A DNA stretch of 64,000 nucleotides. It comes from Circinella minor (Eukaryota > Mucoromycota > Mucoromycetes > Mucorales > Lichtheimiaceae). Location of the stretch: positions 1-64,000 of the forward strand of contig JAEPRB010000210.1 of the NCBI GenBank assembly GCA_016758965.1, given 5' to 3'. Position 1 is the first letter of the stretch. Each line of letters starts with the position of its first letter. The notes below the pieces were generated by a model. That model saw nothing but the letters and a program-made list of their open reading frames with translations. It had not been told where the DNA came from and ran no database searches. This document shows, piece after piece, positions 38,552-48,712 of the stretch. The position numbers were made by a program, and so were the translations under genes.

Positions 38552-38942
38552 TAATAATAATAATAATAATAATTTATATATACACCAAAAAAAATATCAA
38601 TAATTATAATGTCATATATATATATATATATATCTTTTTTTTTATATAAATCTTCTTATAAATTAATAAGATAAGAGAGAAGGGTGGTTGCAAAATAACA
38701 ATTGATTTAAAATAAAAACTTTTTAACTTTATACAAGGAAAAAGAGAGCGAGAGAGATAAGAGAGAGAAACACACAAGAGATAGAGAGTATTAAAAAAAG
38801 GATGTTGTTTCTCTTTTTTTTTTTATGATTCTAATAGGAAGAAGAAGAGAGGTGAGTGATAAGAAAATATATAGTTGCGATAAATGTGTGTGAAATGATT
38901 ATGATTATAATAAAATTGATGGAATTGTGGTAATTTTTTTTT
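38552..38942. other. Convergent 3' intergenic region (PFA4 / TIM23)
   Basis: These 391 bases lie between two stop codons. They hold an (AAT)n tract at 38553-38572, a (TA)n tract near 38615-38632 and A-rich or T-rich candidate polyadenylation stretches for both genes. No gene is seen. Confidence 0.6.
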
Positions 38943-39845
38943 TTAATTTTCGGCAAAAGCGGAAACAGCCAAAGACCAAACACCAGCAAGAGCTGCGCAA
39001 ACACCAGATGAAATAGCCATGGGTCTTACACCTTAATAATAATAATAATAATAATATATTAGACAAAAGAAAAAAAAACACATATACATCCCTTTTCCCT
39101 TTCTCTTTTCTTTTGAAATATCTTCAAGAAATCCCTCCCTCAAATCTAATATTTTATAAATCCAACCCATCCTTTTTTTTTAATTATATAATTTACCTGC
39201 TGTACTCTTGAAAATAGCACCAGAAATAGCACCTCCAGCTATGCTATTAAAAGCATCATGTTTACCTCTTGAACGATCAATAAGAGCTGTTGTACCATTA
39301 TACATCATAGCAATCACACCTACAGCATTACCAAGACCAGGACCTCGTCGAGTAATGCTATTCAATGTGGTATTCAAACGAACCTTCATATTTTGAGGTC
39401 CTTGTGTTGACTTACGTACACCTTCCATCATACCATAAGCACCACCAAGAGTCAAACCAGCCAAATAAGTAGTACCAGTACCATAACATAAATCATCCGT
39501 CCAACCTCTTGAAGGTGTAAGTGCGGCACCACCCATAGGGGCAGCACCACCTGCACCTGCACCACCATATTGGTCTTCTACTTGTAAAAAGTCAATACCA
39601 CCTTGTACCGTCATGGGTTGAAGTTTAGCGGCATCGTAAGTGACTTGGGACATAAAATCGGGCATGTTGTCATAACCATTTGAAGAGTCTGAGAGGCTAG
39701 AGGTCGAGAAATCGTCCATGGAAGAAGAAGATTGGCTTCCACTTGGGGAATACATGTCGTCAGAGACTTCGGATGTTGTATAGTCACTGACATTGGTGTT
39801 TTGTTCTTCAGGTTTACTGCTGGATCCAAAGCCAAAAATACCCAT
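38943..39845 (-). CDS. TIM23: Mitochondrial import inner membrane translocase subunit Tim23
   Basis: Two exons, 39845..39197 and 39031..38943, total 738 nt (245 aa). The N-terminal half is hydrophilic and Ser/Asp-rich, as expected for the intermembrane-space domain. The C-terminal half is the Tim17/22/23 core: DDLCYGTGTTYLAGLTLGGAYGMMEG, RLNTTLNSITRRGPGLGNAVGVIAMMYN, and GGAISGAIFKSTAG joined across the intron to VRPMAISSGVCAALAGVWSLAVSAF. Tim23 forms the presequence translocase with Tim17 and carries matrix proteins across the inner membrane. It is oriented tail-to-tail with PFA4. Confidence 0.93.
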
Positions 39846-41929
39846 GACGGCTTAAAAAATTATATATTATGTATATGTGGTTGAAAGAGAGAAAAGTCAA
39901 CTTATATTCTCTCCCCCCCCCAACTTTCAACTTTCGAGTGAAGAGTAACCTTGTTTTTGTGACGGCTTTTCTCTTTTTTTCCTCAGATCTTGGCTGGGTT
40001 AAAGTTCTCACGACAAAAGAATATTATTATCCAATCACCAACGCGTAAATTATATAGTCAAAGATAATAATGAATATCTGTCTCTTTTTTTCTATTACAA
40101 ATGATTAAATATTATAACGTAGAAACATTTTTGTAGAGAATCGGAATATGTAGTATGTTGATCGAATGTATCAAGTAATTGGGAGACAATCGATATTGAC
40201 GGTGTTATATGAGTTATATAATGTAAATTACACTGTTATTCATAAGCTCTAGTAGTATATTTGATTTGTTTTTCAGGGTTGCTAATACATCCACGGTTGT
40301 ATTACTAGGACATGTAGTTTACGATAAAAAAATCTGCTAGACCCTGCTCAAAAAAACTACTTTGAATAAACACAACACGTATCAAACAATGGCCAATCAA
40401 ACAAGACCCAGGACTGTATTGTAAATACGAAAAGCGTTATTTAGTGGTATTGATTTTATTTAATCCAAAAATGTGCAATATAATATGTATCAAGATCTTT
40501 TTTGAAAATAACCTTAATATAAAAGCTCAAGTTGCTTTGAATCAATAGTAGTAATGTTGATAATGGTTAGCTCAAAATATCTAATACAATAATTCCAATA
40601 AATCCCAGGCTATTTAATTAAGAATAAATATACTCTTGTTGTAAATGTAACAATTGTATAAGTATTATCTCGAGCCATGATAACTGAGTTTGTTTTAAAA
40701 ACATCAACCATATGTTTCTTCTCCATTTTTGTTACTAACGGATTGTTTGATAAAATTAATTTGGTATTAGACATAAGATATGTCTGTAGGTGCTTTTAAA
40801 TTTGGTGAGAAAAATATACAAAAAAATATGTTGGGAAAGGGAAGGTACATAAAGCTACTGATAAACAATAAGGTATTGAGAAAAGGGTTCATAAGTTAAA
40901 AAACTGAGATAGGCAGGAATCATACAATAGTGTTGAGAAAATAATCGTCGTCTAGCTTTATTTTTCTTGAACTTAAGAATGTGTTAGACTTGGGAATAGA
41001 ACAAGGAGGAGGATCATCAAAGGTTAATGTGGTTGTTGTGGCGTCTAATAGGATAATTTCAATTGCGTTTTTTCATTAGACTATTTACTTGTCAAACTAG
41101 CAAGAGAATGATAAATAATGATTTTTTTTGAAAAACATCTGCAGTATCTGAATATATAACCGGGTCCATTCGTGATATACGTGTGATGGTTCCTTTGGAC
41201 GAGACCATCACTACCAACCACAAAATCAAGCCTACAATGATATGTTAGTCAATATCATCAGACAAAGAATATATTAATAGACCACCTAAAAATTAGTTTA
41301 CGTACTACCTAAATGGAAATGGTGTTGCCAAATCACCAGAAGAAACTATTAAGTTCTGCAACAACAACAAATATAATATATCGACCTAACTCTCCTCACA
41401 GAAACCTCTTTTATACGTGAGAGACTACATGTAATGCCATGGAATTAAGAATGTAAAAATACCGGAGATTGTAGAAGAGGTCAACCCCCGATAAAGCTAA
41501 AAAAGATCATCCTAAGAACAAGGTTATCATACCTTAAGATAATATTCTTTAAGATACATTCTTCAGATGACATACCAGAAATAACTCATCATAATAAACA
41601 ATTTATAAAAATAGACCAACTAGTACATAAAATAATAATCTTCATCTTTTTTTAAGAATATATTAAATACTGTTTCAAAGGACTCATCGTTTTATTTACT
41701 TTTTTTGATTATCGAATTAAATTATTATTCTATCGTACACCTCACTACATACGAACTGGCTTCAGTATCGCAATTATGTAATACAGCCTAACCTCAAAAA
41801 GAGGGGACAAAATGTTATATCTCTATTTGTATGCCTTAATCTGAATATAATACACATACATCATATCTCTAATACAAACCGTTTCGCGTTATTAATTTCA
41901 AATTGTCATATAACAAACTTCTTCTTAAA
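39846..41929. other. 2.1-kb non-coding AT-rich region with possible transposon relics
   Basis: The first 150-170 bases should hold the TIM23 promoter (C8 run near 39915). The rest has no frame of note. Short stretches on the plus strand read like worn reverse-transcriptase or endonuclease pieces (around 40275-40400 and 41160-41260), but stops are dense and I cannot assign them. Confidence 0.45.
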
Positions 41930-42650
41930 GTCCAATAATTACAATACCTTGGTATACCATTCGACCATAATGGTATTAATACTGACCAGCTTTGTTATCA
42001 CCCAGCGTATAAATAAAGCAACAGCTGATATGGTATTACCCCAACAACTAGATATTCATAGCTATAATGTTGGCCTCTGGCCAACCCTTCGAGTATGTCA
42101 CACTTTTATTCGACCAGTCCCAGAATATGGATGAGCAATTACCAATCAATCGGGAAAACAAAAGGAAAAGCTACATTGTCCAACAATAATTGTTCTTGTG
42201 ACACTCGCAAACCTGCCATATACACAGAACAGAGTTCGTACTTCACAACTCAAATTTGTAACTTGTTTTCAATAGTTTCCACTAACCGCTTTGCCTAGAT
42301 CAATCGAATTGTCTGTTCTCAAGGATAAAAGCTGTGACATACAATGAAACCATCTTACCTCGAGTAATGCATTCACCAACTTCATAGCCCGCCAAAAAAA
42401 AAGCACCAATCCATTAAAAGACTCTGTCTATAGTGCAATTAATAAAAAAGATGAAAGATACCATAATCCAGGTGCCAAACGTAAAAACGATACATTGTCT
42501 TTGGTGAAAATGTTTAATTGACCTAAACCAATTTTTTCGAGAGACCGATATAAATTAGTAAAACGGTGCATGCATTGATTTACATCATACTCCCTTCTCA
42601 AGAATTGACCCTGGGCCTTCTTACCCACCAACAGATTACACTAGTACACA
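41930..42650 (+). mobile_element. LINE reverse-transcriptase relic (thumb region)
   Basis: Across frame changes, the plus strand reads QYLGIPFDHNGINTDQLCYH, then SYNVGLWPTLRVCHTFIRPVPEYG, then VTLANLPYTQNRVRTSQLKF. These words belong to the region after the RT catalytic core in fungal LINEs (the usual form is YLGIPF, then FIRPxLEYGLAI, then LANLP). Stops and frameshifts are frequent. The copy lacks both ends and seems to be of a different LINE type from the 8.5-11.4 kb copy. Confidence 0.6.
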
Positions 42651-43225
42651 ACCTCCCCGCTGCTCCAGCCACTCCTTGATAAGTTAAATTCTTCATTCGG
42701 TTTTCCATTACTGCCTTCCGAACTTCAATCTATAGATTTTATCATAAATTGTTTCCCACGCGCTCTGGGGTTTTAATTTATTATGTTATTTACGATGTTT
42801 TGTGTATCTGAACGGCTTACTTATAATTATTATCACTTATTATATAGTAAAGTATATTCTTTATAATGGTGGTGGTGCATTACCTACAAGACAAGAACCG
42901 ATTTGGGATAATTGAACATATACTATAACCAACAGTTATATTGGTAAAAAGAGAAAGGATAACAAAGAGACGTTTATTGATTTATGTGTTTTTGTACCTG
43001 TTATGTTTTTTGATGGGCTGTAATATTGTTTATATAAAACAGAGAACAAATATAAACTTCGTTGTGTGTTTATTACTGAGTTGGCCAAGATTGACAACCA
43101 TAATAAATGTTCGACTTTTACATCTAATCCCTGTCGAGTGTAAAGCCTGTTGCTGTTTGAGTGGCTGGTATTGATAAATAATAATAATAAATGATTAATT
43201 ATGTTTATTCTATTGCCGATTTGTA
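42651..43225. other. Non-coding stretch between the LINE relic and the MITE
   Basis: AT-rich sequence with no supported gene. The open frame at 42941-43174 has no domain, atypical composition and no splice or context support. Confidence 0.4.
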
Positions 43226-43492
43226 CAGTGCCTACACTCCCAATGTTCGTTTTGTATCAGCTCAACTTCGTGTTTACATCAATTCAATTTTCGTATTTTT
43301 GGTCTTAACAAAGTTCTATTTAAAAGGTCTTTTATATTTTTTGATAAGTGCTTTGTCATAAGTGCAACATGGGGCAGTTGCTAGTGTAGCTGGAAAAGAT
43401 AAGTATCTAAGAAAAGCCAAAAAACAAGACTTTTGGGGAGAACAAAACCAATGTCATTTGTAGTTTTACTAACATTGGGAGTGAAGGTACTG
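43226..43492. mobile_element. 267-bp MITE with 22-bp TIRs and TA target duplication
   Basis: The left end CAGTGCCTACACTCCCAATGTT and the complement of the right end CAGTACCTTCACTCCCAATGTT agree at 20 of 22 positions. TA lies on both sides (43224-43225 and 43493-43494). The inside has no coding capacity. Size, TIRs and TA duplication fit a Tc1/mariner-type non-autonomous element. No matching transposase is present in the window. Confidence 0.88.
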
Positions 43493-43547
43493 TATACATG
43501 AATACACAAACAACTAGTAAAAAACAGGAGGGGGGGAGCTGATCATG

Positions 43548-43684
43548 ACTTTATTGACGGCTACTGAAATTTGATGATAACAGTGGTTGGACTATTTAAG
43601 GACTTGGACAGGACTTGGACGGGACTCGAACGGGGGGGGGCCTGTTGGCATTGGCTTTCTTCTTACGCCTGGGCATGAGGCCCC
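43548..43684 (-). mobile_element. SINE-like element, copy 1
   Basis: On the minus strand it starts GGGGCCTCATGCCCAGGCG, has a pol III B-box-like GTTCGAGTCC (complement of 43622-43631), and ends with AACCACTGTTATCATCAA and CAATAAAGTC. It shares this whole order with the copy at 44839-45090. The ends and any target duplication are unclear for this copy. Confidence 0.65.
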
Positions 43685-43814
43685 ATTTTAGAACTATGAC
43701 ACACGGGAAACCTGGAACGGAAAGATATAAATATTCTGAACAATGGATTAGATGAACTCCGCAGCGTTTCTTCTTTAGTTTATTTGCAGCTATGGCCTCA
43801 CCTAAAGAATGTAA

Positions 43815-44184
43815 TGGCCTATGTGGCATTCTGTTTTACAAGATCTGTTACTAATTTCCATCTCCCATGATCAAGTTGAACCAACCATTTATCGATTATT
43901 TTTTCCTCCTAGCCCGCCATCTTTGTCTAGTTCTATTATCGTTACAAGTATCCTAAAACATATTTGGAAGGCTCACTGGAATTTTATATTTAATAATATC
44001 CCTTTTATCACCCAAAACATCATCACTCGTATCCATAGTCATCTCTTACAAAGAACTCTCGAAAAAAGATTTACACACATTAGTACAATAGTTTAAAATT
44101 TTTTTTACCTCCTCCTTCTTTCCTCCTCTCAATATGACGTGGTCTGAAATAAAACTCGACTCTTTTAAGGGCGCCTAAAAAAAA
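43815..44184 (+). mobile_element. 5'-truncated LINE 3' fragment with 13-bp target duplication
   Basis: This 370-bp insert encodes the worn end of the LINE ORF (SIIVTSILKHIWKAHWNFIFNNIPFITQNIITRIHSHLL). Its tail, CGACTCTTTTAAGGGCGCCTAAAAAAAA, matches the 3' end of the LINE at 8476-11397. The sequence CTAAAGAATGTAA is present on both sides (43802-43814 and 44185-44197), an exact 13-bp target-site duplication. Removing the insert restores an exon with a GT donor. Confidence 0.88.
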
Positions 44185-44838
44185 CTAAAGAATGTAAGTA
44201 TACCTTCACGTTTGTTTCTATTATTACTAATATTTCACTTTATAGTAATTTCTGCATATCTTTCCAGTTCAGAGACCTCAAGTCTTGAACAATTTGTGTT
44301 GGAGAATGCGCAGCAAATTGCAGCATTAACGACGAATCCTGATTTCAGGTCACATTGAGCATCTTGGTTTGGAAGCGTTGCAAAAGAGTTAGGAAAAGAC
44401 GCAGTACGTAGTTTTCATGGTAACCATTTAATCATTTGATAGTAATAAAGCAAAAAATTATTAATACATTGCTAGCAAGTTGGAGAGCCGGACTGGACTA
44501 AAATTTCATCAGCTCTAACTTCTACTTCACAAGCTTCCAATTCACGAACTTCCTCTTCTTTATCGAATTGCTTAACCGCAAAACTTACTGCCAAGCAAAA
44601 AAAAAAGAATGCGAACACTTGTATAAATCAATCAAACAGGATAATAAATGGGTGCTTTCGACCAAAAAGGTTGTTGAAGACAAAATGTTTGAACACGCCA
44701 AGAAATGCGAATACCAACAGTAAGTAGAAGTACTGCGTTCGATATGAGAATATGTAACTGTATCGAAGAATAAATTACTAATGAATCTATAACCATATGC
44801 ATGTATCATAGTCCATCACATTCCGCAATTCTTGATCC

Positions 44839-45090
44839 TTTTTTTTAAGAATTCACCGCATGTGAAGTGAATTTTATTGACGGCCACTAAAAGTTGATGA
44901 TAACAGTGGTTGGGTAGACAGATTTTTAACAAACATATATAACTATATATATAATGACTATTTAAGGACTTGAAATGGCATTTGCTAGGACTTGGACGGG
45001 ACTTGGATAGCACTCGAACGGGAGAACTGTTGGCATTGGCTTTCTTCTTTTTCCTGGCGCACTCTTTTATTACGCCTGGACACGAGGCCC
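44839..45090 (-). mobile_element. SINE-like element, copy 2, with A8 tail and 13-bp target duplication
   Basis: This 252-bp insert is oriented on the minus strand. It starts GGGCCTCGTGTCCAGGCG and carries a degraded B-box-like GTTCGAGTG. It ends in an A8 tail (T8 on the plus strand at 44839-44846). The exact 13-bp repeat CAATTCTTGATCC lies on both sides (44826-44838 and 45091-45103). Removing one copy of the repeat and the insert rejoins the host exon in frame (SHSAILDPKDTCWIDYF). It contains about 60 bp of AT-rich extra sequence compared with copy 1. Confidence 0.85.
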
Positions 45091-46141
45091 CAATTCTTGA
45101 TCCAAAGGACACTTGTTGGATTGATTATTTTACTGACGCTGAGTTAGAAGAAATCAAGAAAGAAAACATGGTGAAACTGGATCCTCTACCCACCGCCATC
45201 AATGATTATCTGAAATCATATATTGGAAAGGTACATAGTTTAAAAACTTTGACCGAAAATAAAAGATTAATCACTAACGGGTTTCTTTCTCTTTTTTTTT
45301 TCTGTTAGCATACGAGTGAAGAGTTATTTGAGCACCACAACGCTAAGCTTTTCCACCCTATCAAAGAAGCAGATTTGCATTGGGCTCAAAAAATCATTAC
45401 AGAAGCTTTAAATTTGTATTTTTATGATTTTTTCCCCATTGTTGATCGATCTGAAGTAGATATAATCCATCGTGTTTGGCACTGTATTGAAAAGTGTTAT
45501 GACGAGTCTAACATAAAAGTAAGAAGGTTAATATCACGTAATTTGCTATATCACCATGGCTTTTTTTAATATGCTTCGTTATTTCTTTTTTTTTTAAATA
45601 CCTATTTTTTTTTACTTTTTTGATAGTGGGGAAAAAGTAAGTTTGGCTTCATCAAACCAACTTAACGGAGAAAGAGGACTTAAAGGAACGGAGAAGATGG
45701 GCCATAATCAAATTGAGCACAAGGTTGACTTGTTGTTCACATACAACTAACAAAAATATGGATGCGCGGAATCAGGGGCAAAAGGGGATAAGAACAGCTT
45801 AAAAGCAGTTTAAGAAGGAAATTCAAAGCTCCCGCGGGTATTAAAGGACATGTTTACGTGAGTTGGTTATCGAAAGTCCTACCAAATTACGAGAAACCAA
45901 GGTATCAGACTTTATAATGTCAGGTATTTATTACATCTTTTTTTGCTTGGTATTATTCTTCGTGTGATGCCATTTGCTAACATATCATTGTAGGCTTGCT
46001 TTTGTCATTGATAGTAATGGATACACCAAAAGGAAGCATCACACGTGTATCAAAAATTGGCCCACTCACGTATCCAGATGCTCCAGATGTCTTTTCAAAG
46101 AAGATTATTCCCATTCTCTCGTTAATTTGGGGACTAGGGTA

Positions 46142-47429
46142 ATTTTGCAGTACTGCAAATGCAGTACTTTTTTGCAGTAGTAGTCGCAAAACTAACCGGA
46201 TTTTATCAAGTGTTACTAGCTATAAAAGGTGCTTTGCGGTACTCCTTGCGGTAGTTTGCAGTACTATTCTTGCGGTAGTTTACATATGTGCTAAAGAAAA
46301 AACGAAAAAAAAAATTTCTATCAACTGTTTCTCGTCATTTTCTATCATTATAGTTGAACCCTTTTTTTGGCCAGCAATAATAACTATATTGAGTGTTTCT
46401 TTGCTATCGCCTTGGTTTAAAATAGTTTGGTTTTAAATAGTACATTATATATATTATTTTGTTGTTTTAAATTAATCTTTTGATACATTTTAATTCACAA
46501 GTTATTAGATCTAGAGTCACTATATTATTGCCTTAAATACATATATTAAGCAGTATATAGCAGCACAATACTGATATTACAAATATTAATACTAATTAAA
46601 TAATGAGTTATCTTGCTATATGATGAAAAAGAATCTCAATATATAAAGTTGCAAAAAAACAAAAGTAGCGCCAAAAATAAAAGTGTTAAGCAAAACCTTT
46701 CTCTTTATCGGATTCGATCATTTAACTACTCAACAAGGCAATTAAGCCATTTGAACCTTTGATTTTAATTACGTAACTATATCAGATCACTGATACCGGA
46801 CTTCTTTTCTCGGGTTTCTCCTATTATATAATAATATCTTCTCTTTAAATGGAATTCTAAAAACATAAGAAAAATCATAAACTATGTGCTTAATGAAATA
46901 CTTTGTCTACATCTAATAGAAAAGTGCATAGTAGATGTATTCAATTATATCTATATTTGTGTGTGTGTTTTCTAGAAGCTAATTAGACGGGGTTACTTTT
47001 AAAGGCTTTAGTGGTTATGTTCACTTTCTTTTTTTAGTATATGGGGGATAGTATTTTTCAAAAAAGTAATTTCATAATATGATGTAGTTGCTGAACCGAT
47101 AAAGGTCAAGATTTAAGATATTAATATCGAACATCAAGCTCTTGATTTATTAAATGTATACTACTCCTAAATTTATGCTTCCATAATTTTTAAAAACATA
47201 TTGCAATAATACTATACAAAAACAAGTGTGATATATGATTTTATAAAAATCATTACTACAAACAACTACTGCAAACTACTGCAAACTACCGCAAACTACC
47301 GCAAGGAGTACCGCAAAGCTCCTTTTATAGTTAGTAATACTCGATAAAATCCGGTCAGTTTTGCGGAAAATCCCCTGTGTTGTCCGACTACTACTGCAAA
47401 AAAGTACTGCATTTGCAGTACTGCAAAAT
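46142..47429. mobile_element. 1.29-kb element with long terminal inverted repeats, TA-flanked
   Basis: The left arm (46142 to about 46281) and the complement of the right arm (47429 down to about 47265) are identical over the first 45 bases, starting ATTTTGCAGTACTGC. They stay highly similar for about 140 bases, apart from one 20-odd-base stretch present only in the right arm. TA flanks both ends (46140-46141 and 47430-47431). The arms contain a self-palindrome GTACTGCA-AA-TGCAGTAC and repeated TGCGGTA or TGCAGTA units. The inside is AT-rich with no ORF of 60 codons or more, so it is a non-autonomous foldback-like element. Confidence 0.85.
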
Positions 47430-47431
47430 TA

Positions 47432-48098
47432 AAGGTACCCTTCCAAAATGACCAAGAATTTTTTGTAGAAAAAAACTTATAAGCCAGCACTTTAGCTCAT
47501 GATTCCGCTGACGTTTAATTTATGGTTAATGCTAAAGGTCATCGACTTAGTTCAAAAACATGCTTCTCTCTTCCCACTCTCTTACTTTCTATGAACAAAT
47601 CATTCAACAATCATAATACTTTGCTCCTACTACCTAATCCTTCTGTCATCTCTTTCCATATATTCATTGGTTTAAGAATTCTTTTTTACTTCTTATGCTG
47701 ATTTACATTTGGTTACCAAGAACATTCTGATTTGAAATTATCTTTTTTATGTTTAAAAAAGTGTTGCCACGCCAGGCTCAAGTTAACTCATTCATTTTTT
47801 TATATTGAATATGCTGGATTAGTGATATAATAAAGTCTTTTTATAAGAATCACATAAGAAATTTCCATCTTTTTAAACGAAGCGTCAGTATAACACAGCA
47901 AAATAGTTAGTATAACCCTTCCTTACAAGTCGTTAAAGTTTTTCTGCTCCTTGGAACAAAGTCAATGTTTTTTATAAGCTAAAAATTGTTTATGGATTCT
48001 TATAATACGTGTTTGATTCTAGTTATTATAACAGCAAATGGAAAATGTGAAAAAAGAAAAGGCAACCTTATAGTATTGTCACTATAGAAAATAATATT
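47432..48098. other. Non-coding stretch after the long-TIR element
   Basis: No supported gene or repeat. Short open frames are interrupted and have no recognisable motif. The last 60 bases probably form the 3' end of the small Myb/SANT gene on the minus strand. Confidence 0.45.
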
Positions 48099-48712
48099 TT
48101 AGATCATATATTTTTCGCTGATTTCTTGTAATATCTTTTCAATTTCTTTTATTCTATTCTCTAATCGGTAAACCATTGCTTTTGTATCTTGAGAGGATTT
48201 CTCTTTTTCTTCCAAAGACCGTTCCCTCGCTTCAAGCGACTTTTCTTTTTCTTCAAGTTCTTTCTCTTTTCCATTCATAGAAGATGATGCTGCTTGTGTA
48301 GTTTTTCTGAGCCTCTCAAAATCTCGTCGTTCTGAAGATCGTGTCATCCGAACGTTGTCATTGTCTTCAGATGATTCTGTAACCCTTCCTGCCCCTCTGT
48401 TTGACGATTCGGAAGTCATACCATTTGCTTTTATAGATCTGTACTTGGCAGTAATTGCGAGCCCGGAGCGGTTAAAGAAAGCTGCAATTTCTTCGTTACT
48501 CCACTCTTCGTTTTCCTTTAGATACACCAAGTCTTGTTGTTCTTGTACTGACCACCTGTAGCGATGTCTACTGGCATTGTTATTCTATAATGATAATAAT
48601 AATAAAATTAATATAATGCGATAAGTTATTAAAATTGGACCTTTGCACTCATTCTTTGTAAGTCTGTAACTACTATCGTTCTCTGTCTCTTGCCACTCAT
48701 CACATAACTCAT
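48099..48712 (-). CDS. Small Myb/SANT-like coiled-coil protein
   Basis: Two exons, 48712..48641 and 48584..48099, total 558 nt (185 aa), joined by a 56-nt intron with donor GTCCAA. The start (MSYVMSGKRQRT) is the first ATG in frame. Residues about 33-75 form a Myb/SANT-like unit with the spaced tryptophans (RYRWSVQEQQDLVYLKENEEWSNEEIAAFFNRSGLAITAKYRSIK). A Ser/Arg linker follows, then a strongly charged coiled coil (repeated KELEEKEKSLEARERSLEEKEK) up to the C-terminus. The layout recalls the Harbinger partner protein at 4946-6399 (DNA-binding head, charged coil) but the sequences are not obviously alike. It is the only intact-looking gene in the 12-kb relic-rich tract. It may be a transposon-derived regulator or a lone element gene. 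Confidence 0.6.

Larger units (their letters stand above)
43792..46139 (+). pseudogene. Pseudogene of an uncharacterised, probably high-copy fungal gene family
   Basis: Exon 1 starts at ATG 43792 (MASPKE). Across the introns the protein reads LISAYLSSSETSSLEQFVLENAQQ, VGEPDWTKISS, NKWVLSTKKVVEDKMFEHAKKC, SHSAILDPKDTCWIDYFTDAELEEI, HTSEELFEHHNAKLFHPIKEADLHWAQK, FFPIVDRSEVDIIHRVWHCI, GEKVSLASSNQLN, HKVDLLFTYN and ITRVSKIGPLTYPDAPDVFSKKIIPIL. It is broken by an in-frame TGA in exon 2, a frameshift in the A10 run near 44600, two TAA codons near 45750-45810, a LINE fragment at the exon 1/intron 1 junction and a SINE-like insertion in exon 3. The long-TIR element abuts its 3' end. It reminds me of an unnamed protein family repeated widely in Mucorales; that is memory, not a search. 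Function is unknown. Confidence 0.7.

Noticed and set aside
40275..41260. Worn RT or endonuclease-like words in the region after TIM23
   Set aside because: Stops are too dense and the order of domains would be wrong, so it is left as non-coding.
43609..43640. Possible tRNA gene from a GTTCGAGTCC box
   Set aside because: No acceptor stem or cloverleaf can be formed. The motif recurs in the second SINE-like copy, so it is treated as a pol III B-box relic.
44970..45120. N-terminal half of an open frame starting MKWHLLGLGRD
   Set aside because: It is read-through of the minus-strand SINE-like insert; the true host exon resumes at the second target-site copy.
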